Shown piece by piece: positions 1 to 9,700 of a DNA stretch of 20,970 bases (within the stretch, counting starts at the first letter, position 1; each line of letters opens with the position of its first letter). Origin of the DNA: Didymodactylos carnosus (taxonomy: Eukaryota > Rotifera > Eurotatoria > Philodinida > Philodinidae); assembly GCA_905250885.1 (NCBI GenBank), contig CAJNOQ010003217.1:1-20970 (forward strand). The letters run 5' to 3'. Under the pieces are notes generated by a model. It saw nothing but the letters and a program-made list of their open reading frames with translations, made no database searches and was not told the DNA's origin. The translations under genes and the position numbers were made by a program.

Positions 1-98
1 ATAAAGTTTATTTAAAAACACTTTAATAGTGATGAGTGTAATTAGCTGCAACATTCTTTTAGTAACGTATTCATCCTCAATTCAGATTGACAAATGTG
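1..98. repeat. 98-bp direct repeat, copy 1
   Basis: This stretch, from the first base of the window, is repeated without a mismatch at 907-1004 in the same orientation. It starts ATAAAGTTTATTT and ends GACAAATGTG. The window edge cuts the left side, so the true repeat may be longer. The two copies bracket about 0.8 kb, which could mean terminal direct repeats of a small mobile element or a local tandem duplication. I see no TG...CA ends typical of LTRs. Confidence 0.9.
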
Positions 99-906
99 CC
101 ACAGTTCAGCAGCGCACACTTCTTTTATTTACTACTGCTCGCTATACTACTTCGTTCTTGTGTATTTTCTTGAAAATATAGGGATTAAAGAGAAAAAACG
201 TAAATTCTCGCCTTATCAAGGAAGTAGAAAAGGAAAATGTGTCGAGTACGTTGGAAAACGAAAACTGTCGACAGATGAGGAAAATAAATTAAAAATAATT
301 AATGAGTTTAAGAGTAAATCCAAGCAGCACTTATCTATTTGTCGATTTAATAAGTACAACATTTGAAATATTAGACTACGTGTAGTTAGTACCACAGTAA
401 TTGGTCTAAATGCTATGATTTCATATTAGATTTGATTCTTACCAAATGACGCGATGAGAAATACTGTATATTTGATTGGTGATCTGTTCTTCTGATATAT
501 GTTTTGCTGAGCTGCTGATGTGTATCTTTTAGTATAAAAAGAAAGAATGTAGATTTATAGAAAACGAACGGTGTTTTTTATCCTTTATCCTTCCTCCCAC
601 TTCACTCGTACACGAACGGGTATGACGCACGCATAGCCATATAGGCAATTAAATCTTTTTTCTCAAAAAATAGTGCAATTTTGTGAAATTTAGATGTGAC
701 AGGTTTTAAAGCTTCTCGAAAAGAGTCGGAGCGTAAGTATGGATGACAAACCGATATTTCAGGGTTTGTTAACTCTTACCTTCCTTCGTTCATAGGGATA
801 TACAATTATATATATTCCCAAATAATAGCGGATTTAGTTTTATAGTCAACAGTGATTACTACATATATGTTGGAGTTTCAACTTTAGACGTACATAATCT
901 ATGCTG
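99..906. other. Spacer between the two direct-repeat copies
   Basis: About 0.8 kb lie between the identical repeats. An open frame at 94-366 on the plus strand encodes 90 residues with a lysine-rich second half (for example KEKKRKF, GKRKLSTDEENK). Its start overlaps the end of the repeat. I do not recognise it, and its length is close to what chance gives in this AT-rich DNA. No splice-supported gene is visible on either strand. If the repeats are element termini, this is the element's internal part, too short to encode a full transposase or polymerase. Confidence 0.4.
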
Positions 907-1004
907 ATAAAGTTTATTTAAAAACACTTTAATAGTGATGAGTGTAATTAGCTGCAACATTCTTTTAGTAACGTATTCATCCTCAATTCAGATTGACAAA
1001 TGTG
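907..1004. repeat. 98-bp direct repeat, copy 2
   Basis: This is an exact copy of bases 1-98 in the same orientation. Identity stops at 1005, where copy 1 has C and copy 2 has T, and the flanks then diverge. Perfect identity in an AT-rich non-coding region implies a recent duplication or insertion, or gene conversion. Confidence 0.9.
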
Positions 1005-1086
1005 TCATGAATGGTCAGATAGCCGCCGTATTTAAAATACTTCAGTTAGTAAGTTAAAAAGATTTATGACAAAGAGTAAATGTACT

Positions 1087-1367
1087 TTTGATCACCAAAT
1101 TTTTCAGCATGCATTTCACATTTTTATCGTTTTATCGCTAACTTGATACAAGTTAAATAAAATTACTAATCCAACAGAATGTTTACACGAAAATACTAAT
1201 AATAGTACAACAAGCGAACAGGATTGTTGCCACACTAGAAAACTATTGAATGTATCATTGGCTAGATATGTATCCTTCTCGTCGGTGGGTTATATTCAAT
1301 GGTTTTCTGGTGTGGCAACAATCCTGTCTAAAATGTGAAATGCATGCTGAAAAATTTGGTGATCAAA
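1087..1367. mobile_element. Nested inverted-repeat (MITE-like) element
   Basis: A 38-bp arm at 1087-1124 is the exact reverse complement of 1330-1367, with outer end TTTGATCACCAAA. Inside it a second pair, 1218-1254 and about 1291-1327 (core ACAGGATTGTTGCCACAC), is inverted with about three mismatches. The right arms abut each other. The left arms are separated by roughly 93 bp (1125-1217) with no partner, as if a once continuous palindrome had taken an insertion or lost the matching piece. There is no coding capacity. It looks like a non-autonomous DNA transposon or foldback element; no clear target-site duplication is seen. Confidence 0.75.
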
Positions 1368-1477
1368 CGTATCTAAAGCTGTTTGGTGATCAAAAATATC
1401 TTTATTTGGTGATCATTTGTATCTAAAGAATTTGGTGATCAAAAGTATCTTTTTTTGGTGACCAAAAAAATTGATAC
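1355..1477. repeat. Tandem array of about 24-bp units containing TTTGGTGATCAAA
   Basis: Five head-to-tail units start near 1355, 1382, 1405, 1431 and 1454. Each opens with TTTGGTGATCA or TTTGGTGACCA, mostly followed by a TATCT block (AAAGTATCTAAAG-like). Unit length varies from 23 to 27 bp and the last unit is degenerate. The first unit is the outer end of the inverted-repeat element just upstream, so the element's right terminus has been multiplied in tandem. Confidence 0.8.
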
Positions 1478-4400
1478 CCTATGACAAACAGTTGTTTAGC
1501 TAATTTAAGATGTAGAAAATACTGGCATATTTTTTCTATAGTAAAGGTCAGTCGTGCAGAAGTTGCGTAGCTGATTTGAGAACATTTTGAGAAAATCGAA
1601 CAAGAAAAAAACATAAATTTTGCATTATATTGCCCATTTTTCCACAAAACTCTTGATTTCATACTTTTTCATTGCTGTTTGCATTAGATTCTGTTGTTCT
1701 AAATTTTGGAAAAAGTATGTAGATATCGTTATTTTGAAAATTGAAAAGAACCACAGTATTTACGTCTGATTATCGAACGGAGCCCTGTGTAGCACTCCAA
1801 TATGCTGAGACAAGAATTGAACTTTTCTGTGACATCATACATTTCAATTATGGAGTTTAGATTTCTTAATATTAAAGTTACGAGGTTGAATGTGCTAATT
1901 TAACATGTTAACTAAGTTTTTTTATACTAGTTATTTGAAATACGGATCCATTAGAAAATATAGAAAGTCTATTAGATCAGTTCATAATAGACTATGTAGA
2001 CAGTATTGTTAATTTAAATGTTTTAACAATAGTAAAAGCTGGTTTATCTATATAATTCATCAATGTTAACTATAGTCTATCATACAACAGTAAAAACAAT
2101 AAACAGAGTGGAGAAACACCTGTCTGTGCAAAGCTCATGGCATGATGTTTTTCGTGACATGTTGATGTTAACTGGAATAATGTTTTTAGTCTTTCTTTTT
2201 ATTTAGTTCAAGACATAGATCGATGATTATTATTATTTTATCATAATAGAAAAAGATGTGGATTTGACTCTCGATTTTTTTCTCTTGGTTAAAGAATAAT
2301 CAGAAATGGAAATCAAGGTGAATAATGATGATGATTATTTTAGTGCTAATGGTTTTACGCAGGCAACCTATGATTCGTGAAAACGATTCAAACCTGGATA
2401 CATACGTATAAGATCCCTAAGAGTATGTTTGTAAATAATTACCAAGTTTAAAACATTTTAGAGGATAAATCACGCAATATATGGACAAAATATTGTATTG
2501 AATAACAAGATGATTAAAATGTATGACTCTTTACAAAAATAGTAATAGGTAAGAGACTTTTGGTACGAGTATTAACGATTAGTCTTGTACAGTTAATAAC
2601 AATATACCCTACAAAACCGAGGATGTAGTTCTAATATTTCAAATGAAAGAACTTTTGTTTCTAATTGTTTGTTCTTGTTGTTGTTGATGTTTGAAGAAAT
2701 TTTCGTTATTTTATTTTATCTCGGATGGGATATTAAGTGATTCATCGTGTGCCTCTCGTCTTTTTCCTTTTTCTGCTTCTTTTACTCTTCGGAATTCAAC
2801 AAATCAAAACAAATTTATGATCAAGGATCATTATTACAATTAACTGCCAATTTGAACTGTCCTAAAACAAGACTTAACACTAGAGAATACTTCGGAAAAA
2901 TTTTCTGTAAATAGTCAATAAAACAAGTCCTCTAGATTTATCAAATGACATATAGATGAGAAAACTGGACGCCACTATAGGTTTTCATCCGATTAAGAAA
3001 TATATTGATGTTTTTACCGAAGAGAAAGATTCTAAAAATAGCTCTTTCTCTTCAATTATCATAGACATCAATAAAAAAAGCGATTTTCTAAGATAAGCGC
3101 TTATAAGTAAGTTTCAATGATCTTTAGAATATCGATCGGATAGCTTTTTTTCTACACCGTGCATCTAATCATAAACAAAGTTTTAAGAACGATAGATTAT
3201 CATATTCTTAAATCATATTTACGAATATGGTAATCTAATCTAATATAGTAAATTTTCTTTGTTACGTCATGATACATACTCGAAGTTGAATAATCTGAAA
3301 ATTTGGCATTTGTAGATCTCATCTTTGTTTTTCTCTGACTAGAAGCTAATTTCAAAACTCTTCTCGATTGAAACTTACAAAAAGATATTGACTTACGCTG
3401 CATGATCTAGGATTGACTTGAAAAATGACTGAGCAATACTATGGTGACCATACTGCTTTCTACTACGAAACGAAATATGATAGCCACATGTTTTATTTTG
3501 ACGATAAGAACCTGTCAATAAATCTATTTTTTTTGTCCCTCATAACACAGTTCATAAGAATTGAAGTAAAGAAAATAGTTCACTTCAAGAGCAATATGCT
3601 TTTAAAAGCTTATTAGCAAGAATCACTGATGAAGTGTGATTTCTGAGGGTTCCTGTGAACAGATTAAAATTGCACAATCTTTCTTCTATTAAGATTACAA
3701 ATCTCTTTCATCTGGGTAAATAAGAGTAGACTGTATTTTTAGAAGGAATAAAAAAAACAACAAAATTATTCTGTTGTAATTAGAAATAATTCCCAGAAGA
3801 TTTAAATTATTTTTTATTGTTTACACAGATTATTAGAAGCATGCGAGCCTCTAAGACAGGAAAAAAAGTAAAACAAAGCAAGCCTTTTAAAAGCGTAAAA
3901 AAAGTCTTCACTACCTGTGTACTCGTCTATTGTTAGTATTTACTGTGTCAGTTATCGTCAAAAAGTTCGTATCGTCATATTAAGTAGAGTAAAGAAGAAA
4001 GATATTTTCTTGTCATCAGCACCTGTACAAAATATTATATACAATCTGCGTGGTAAACGTTAGTTGGAAAACAAGCGACTTTTGCCTTTTTTTATATTTC
4101 TAGAGAAACAATCATGTGCATAAATAATTGATGAGGGTGATAATAGCTTAGATATTCCATTTTTCATATCCATACGAAGCAATGTTTTTGTCGTTATTTT
4201 TTTTTTCTCTCTCTCTTTTTAGGTATAGCATTCGTGAAAATATGTAAAGTTTTTATGATCAGTAGATGTGCATATATGAAAGAGAGAGACTCTCGCATTA
4301 CAAAACAGAAATAGGGGGCATTCTTGATATTTCGCTTTTTCCTTGAAAATATACGGATGTTAATGATATAGTAATAATACAAATAATAAATTAGAAAACA

Positions 4401-5472
4401 AAAGATAGTGTTTCTTTTTTAGCCTTATCTTTTACATCAAATATTTTGTGTGAACGTAAGTGAGAATATATATACACAGAAAAAAATATTGAATTTTATA
4501 ATAAAAAGAATAGTAGAGTAATCTAACGGATCATTTTGTTTAATATAACATTTGAAATTTATTGCCCGAATAAACTTTTATTGGATACAGAATATGAGTT
4601 TCTGGAGAAAAACATGACTAGAAATGCTAAACCTTATCGAAAAATGTGCGTTTCTAAGTCAGATGAAGACTTTCTTCTCTTTGCTTAGACAAATAATTAT
4701 ATAGTTCGTCAATAGATATGTAGAAGCGTATACTTAAAACGGCGCAAGTTGTCCAATGTGCTTGACGAGTTGTGGAGACACTTTCCTCCAAACATTTTCT
4801 AAAATACTTTCTTTTTGAACATTCTGCGAACAATGCATGCATGCCTTCAGGGATATTTATTTTGGCTTTCAAAATTTACACTTTTTGACTACTTTATGTC
4901 AACATTTGCTTCTTTCTACAAACGATTATGCAGTCTGTTCGCTAAAGTCAAGAAATATTATGCACGATACTAAAAAAAAGGTTTTGAAAGGTCAGAATAG
5001 ATTCGAATTACTGTAACTTGACGTCATATTTTTGCATTTAATCTACATTTCCTTTTTTTCTGAAAGTAATAATCTCCGTTGATACGTGATATAATAGATC
5101 ATGAATTTTTTGTAAACCATTTCCACTGAACATTATAGATTCACTTGTTTGAACTGTCGACATTCTTTCCGTGTACGTATATTCATACCTAATCAACAAG
5201 ACAACACATTTCATCAACTATTAACCTACTCTTAAAAAGTGATACAGTCCGTCCTCTAAATACATTTTGTGACATTTTATATTGTCATTCAAACATGTAA
5301 CTGTTATATGTATTTTTTAGATAAAACTATTCTGAATATTCAAATGGTAATAATATCTGTCTATATACTTGTTTTTTTAATTATACATATATTCTCAAGA
5401 GAACAGTATATTGCATTTTTCTTTTGATGATGTATACACTCACGTATATTTATATCTGAATATTCGTCATTC
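1478..5472. other. Gene-poor AT-rich region upstream of the cyclase gene
   Basis: About 4 kb hold no gene I can support on either strand. Open frames of 62 to 79 residues (minus 1423-1662, minus 3200-3403, plus 3425-3616, minus 4194-4382, minus 4654-4872) have no recognisable motif and are near chance length for this composition. Small palindromes occur at 3003-3073 and 3093-3104 (ATAAGCGCTTAT). The cyclase promoter and 5' UTR should lie at its right end, but I cannot place a promoter. A pyrimidine-rich run followed by AG near 5369-5400 could be a splice or trans-splice acceptor for the 5' UTR; this is only a guess. Confidence 0.5.
3003..3073. repeat. Nested hairpin
   Basis: An 11-bp inner stem (GAAGAGAAAGA at 3019-3029, complement at 3043-3053, 13-nt loop) sits inside a 9-bp outer stem (TATTGATGT at 3003-3011, complement at 3065-3073). 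Both are perfect. The whole folds as a 71-nt two-step hairpin. No gene is attached to it. Confidence 0.6.
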
Positions 5473-6765
5473 ATGCAGTCATCACAAGATGATGCCGCAG
5501 ATATTAATCAACAACACGGTAATACCAATAATAGTGCCAACTTTCAATCATTAATTATCGATAACTATACATCAAGTGATACAACACACAACAACGATAA
5601 GAATTTATCTTTTAATAATGATGAAAAATATCCGCCCATTATTAACTCGCTTTCCCCTCATTCATTTTTTTCTCAACCTATTCATGCAAATAATCATATA
5701 AACGTCTTACTCCTCAGTAATTCGTTATTACATCAGACGACAACAAGCTGTACAGTAAAAAAAAATTTATTTCGCAACAGTCCCTCCCACGTCGACGCAT
5801 CGTTTCATCGTCGTCAAAAAAGACGACGAATATTTTTTCATAATCAAAAACCTAATGTCCCTATTTCAGGTAGCCCAACAACGTATTTAGCGGCTAATAC
5901 ATTAAGATTAGCCCTGGCCAGCCTTCAATTAACCGAACCGTCAACGGAACAACTAATTGCTCATATTCCAAATTCTGTATTTAATAATTTACATGGATTA
6001 CGTGTACCAAGTGAACGTAAATATTGTGGAATATTATTATTTCTTGATGTATGCGGTTTTACAGCATTAACTGAAACCTATAGTCATCATGCACATAAAG
6101 GTATTAATCAATTAACACGTACGTTGAATGTTTATTTTGATAAACTGGTGTTAGAAATACTTGATTCAGATGGTGACATATATAAATTTGCTGGAGATGC
6201 AATATTAGCATTATGGCAAACATCAATTGACGATTGTGACGAAAATGAAGATAATTTGTTATTAATGTGCGAAAAAGCGTTGAATTGTGCTATAAATTTA
6301 CAAGCAAAATGTGGAGAATATCAGACAGATGTGGACGTTGTTTTACGTGTTAAAGTGGCTTTAGCATATGGTCCAGTAAGTATAATATTTGTGGGAAATG
6401 ATGAATTTAAACACTATATAATGATAGGTGATGTAGTTAGAGAAGTGACTGAATGTGAACATGAATGTGTACCGGGTGATATCATTATTGCAAAATCAAT
6501 GTATGAAAAGTTATCGTTGTCAACAAAGTTATCCGATAAATATGATCTTGTTTCAAACGGAAGTAAAGGAAATATGTCTGTTAAATATGATAAATTAATT
6601 GACACTATTAATGTGTCGAATGATGTTATTAACGATGGCGATAACAAAGATATAATGAATGATGATGATGACAATATTTCATGGCGAACATCAGTTGATC
6701 TAATGGATGATAATGACAGTAGACGGAATTCGTCTAATTCGATACAATTACAATCGCCTGAGACG
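5473..6765 (+). CDS. ADCY10: ADCY10 exon 1: low-complexity N-terminus and catalytic domain C1
   Basis: Residues 1-431. The first 140 or so residues are rich in N, S and H, with a basic patch (RRQKRRR), and have no counterpart in the human enzyme. A sequence resembling a splice acceptor (CTATTTCAG, ending 5869) lies inside, so the true start might be later. C1 begins near residue 185. The metal-binding aspartates are present: D192 in LLFLDVCGF and D242 in KFAGDAILALW, and K238 matches human K95. The alignment to human C1 is gap-free around FVGNDEFKHYIMIG. The exon ends in an acidic linker (NDDDDN) and a phase-0 donor, ACG|GTAAAC. The open frame runs on to 6810, but those last codons are intronic. 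Confidence 0.9.
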
Positions 6766-9700
6766 GTAAACAATCTTATCAGGCTTTTATCTCGATACGT
6801 CAATAGTTAAAACTCTTCGTCAGTTTTATTCTTGAAGCAGAAGTTTTATATACGAAGTAGATGAAAAAGGAAAACTACATTTTAAACTGAGTGTATTTCT
6901 CTAAACGTATTTGCCTGCTCATCGTGGTTTGTGTCCCTATAAAATCATGACAAAAAAGTTCATACTAATTTGACATATGAGTTGAATTCTATCTGTTTTT
7001 TATAGTTTAAGACCGATGAATTATGTAATTCAATAACCAATGAACTATTAAAGATAAATGATGATACTGTGCAAAATCAGAAATTCCATTTTCAACATCG
7101 TCGACATTCATCGAGTGAATCCATGGCAAATTTAGAATCATTGATAAAAACATTCATAATTCGCTGTGTCCTTCTAAAGATTGAACATAATCAAACATTA
7201 GAGTATTTATCCGAGCTAAGACGTGTAACAATATCATTTATTCATTTGGATGTATGTGATGATAATCAAACAGATTTATGTTTAAAAGTTCAAAGTGTAT
7301 TTCTTAAAATATTTCAAACAACAAAGATGAAGGGAGGTGTTCTTACCAAAGCTCTTCTTTTTGATAAAGGATGGAGTTTTTTATGTGTATTTGGATTACC
7401 TGGCTACAAAAGTGATGATGACTCAGCAAACGCATTGAAATGTGCATATCAAATTCACAGTGATCTAAAACAACACGAAGACTATGCATTTGTAATGAAA
7501 TGTTCTATTGGCGTAAGTGCTGACTTAGTTGTGAGAAAATTTACTAATTCCAGAGAGGGAATGATAGAATGTCTTTATCTTTCTTTTTTTCTATTTTTTT
7601 GAGGTAGGTGGCAACGGGGTTAACATATTGTGGTGTTGTTGGTCATATTGAACGATGTGAATATACAGTTATTGGACGAAAAGTAAACATGGCTGCACGT
7701 TTAATGTGTAATTATCCGGATGTTGTTAGCTGTGATAATGAAACATACTACAATTCAAGGTTAAATTTAAAACATTTTCAACCACTTCCCGATAAACAAC
7801 TTAAAGGTATGACGAATGTTGGTGTTATTTGGAAGTATGGTGATTATTCTGAGAAGAGTCGACGAAGTACAGTTTCCACATCGGATACTGTCACAAACCA
7901 GAATATGAATGAACAAGAAATTGTGTGTTACGATGGTTATCATAGACATTGTTATCCATTGTTAGGACGAAGAATTGAATTGATGATTGTTGCATCACAA
8001 ATGAGTTTATTAGATGAATCTGCATCATACAAAGAAAAACATCGATCATTATCAGCAATTATATTTGAAGGTGATGATGGAATTGGTAGAACGCGTCTTT
8101 TACAATACTTGGCGGATACGTTTGAGAATACGAATACTAGTTTAAGTTCGAATCATTATGATCATTATACTTCAAAAAATTCAAATGCTAATTATACAAC
8201 AGTGTCAAATGATAATGTCACAGATCCATCGTCATCGTCGCTCAATTATTGTTGTTCGTGTTGTTCAACTAATACTCGAATTACACGAGTTATACATCAG
8301 CGTGTTTGTTGTGAACAACGTTATTCGGAATATTCCTTATTACGAACCATATTAAAAGATTTATTACATTTTAATGACAAAACATGTTATGAAAAAGAAC
8401 ATTTTTTATTGAAATTATTTGATGTATCTAAATCAGGTGATTCTTTATTGAGAAAACATTTATTTTTGTTAAACGATGTACTCGATGTGAGATTTAATCG
8501 GCAAATGGATATAACAACAGGCACGAACGACAATGATAAAACATCAAGCCGAAATTTCATGCAAACTTATGAAGAACGTGTTAACGAACTATTACTCCAC
8601 ATTCTGAGTAAACTAATTGACTCATCCTCAGTTAATGAAAACTATATGAAAACCCACGTTTCTTCAACAACGAATATAACAAGGTATATTATTCACACTC
8701 TTTGACCCCTTCGATGTTTTGTAATGTAGTCATATGATAGTATAATCTGATGGTTAACTCGATCTGCTTGGAACATAGTTCACGATTGCAAAAGACGATC
8801 CTTTTATATCTTTTTGTGTGTTTTAATTATTCATCTTTTTCGTTTCATTTAGCCATTTGTATCACAAGAAAAATTCATCATCAACACTTTTACCAATTGA
8901 TACAGTATCAAAAATTTTGTTTATTATTGACGATGTGCATTTTGCTGATGAAAGTTCACTAAAACATCTATTAACATTAGGAAGTCATAGTCATTCGTTA
9001 GTCATTATGTCATTAAAACCATTACGCAGTACAGATCGAACGATAAAAACATTAGCATCCATCATAACAGGTAAACTTTGTAGCAAGCAGATGGTTTGAT
9101 AAAACATACTGAAGTTTGGATGTTAGGGATTTCTGTATTGGACTACTTTTCAGTTTCTTATGTGTTAAAAAACACATTGATAAGATGAATGTGTCCTATA
9201 TCACTATAAACCTCATGTACTTTTTCCATCATTAGAAGCACGTTCAAGAATATCATATGTGCCTCCTTCGTAACATATCCGATCTCTTCTGTACTCTCTA
9301 ACAGTCCACTCAGTTCTATTACCTCATCTCTTATTCTTTGACCATGCATAAACTCAGAGCTTCTCTTCACTTTTTTGTTGTTTTGTGAACAATAAAAAAA
9401 TTAAAAATATTAATTGTATTTCTAAGACAGACATTCTATAAATAACAAAATTTTCAAATTATTATAAATCTAGTATAAATTTGATCTACAGAGTTGTTTT
9501 GTTTCAGATTTTCGTGTTTATCGTCGAAGATTAACGTCTTTAGAAAATCATTATTTAACAACATTAGGTAATTTTAACATTAACAATTTCATCTTACATT
9601 TTCATATTTTTTTTGTTTTTAAATCTAATTCAGGGTGTCAAATTCTTCTTGTTCATCGATTACCAGTAAAACTGATCAAATTATTGAGTGATCGTTGCAA

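Noticed and set aside
1..1004. LTR retrotransposon
   Set aside because: The repeats lack TG...CA ends, no primer-binding site follows the left copy, and the 0.8-kb interior has no gag or pol coding.
3425..3616. Open frame of 63 codons with a tyrosine-rich start
   Set aside because: No donor site, no homologous motif, the second half looks random, and the length is near chance.
4654..4872. Minus-strand 72-codon frame with fairly balanced residues
   Set aside because: No recognised domain and no splice context; comparable frames occur by chance in this window.
6414..6803. 129-codon minus-strand frame
   Set aside because: It lies wholly opposite cyclase exon 1, which encodes the conserved C1 domain; it is a shadow frame.
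8158..8962. Short plus-strand frames at 8158-8355 and 8750-8962
   Set aside because: The first is out of frame within cyclase exon 3. The second spans intron 3 and reads exon 4 in the wrong frame.
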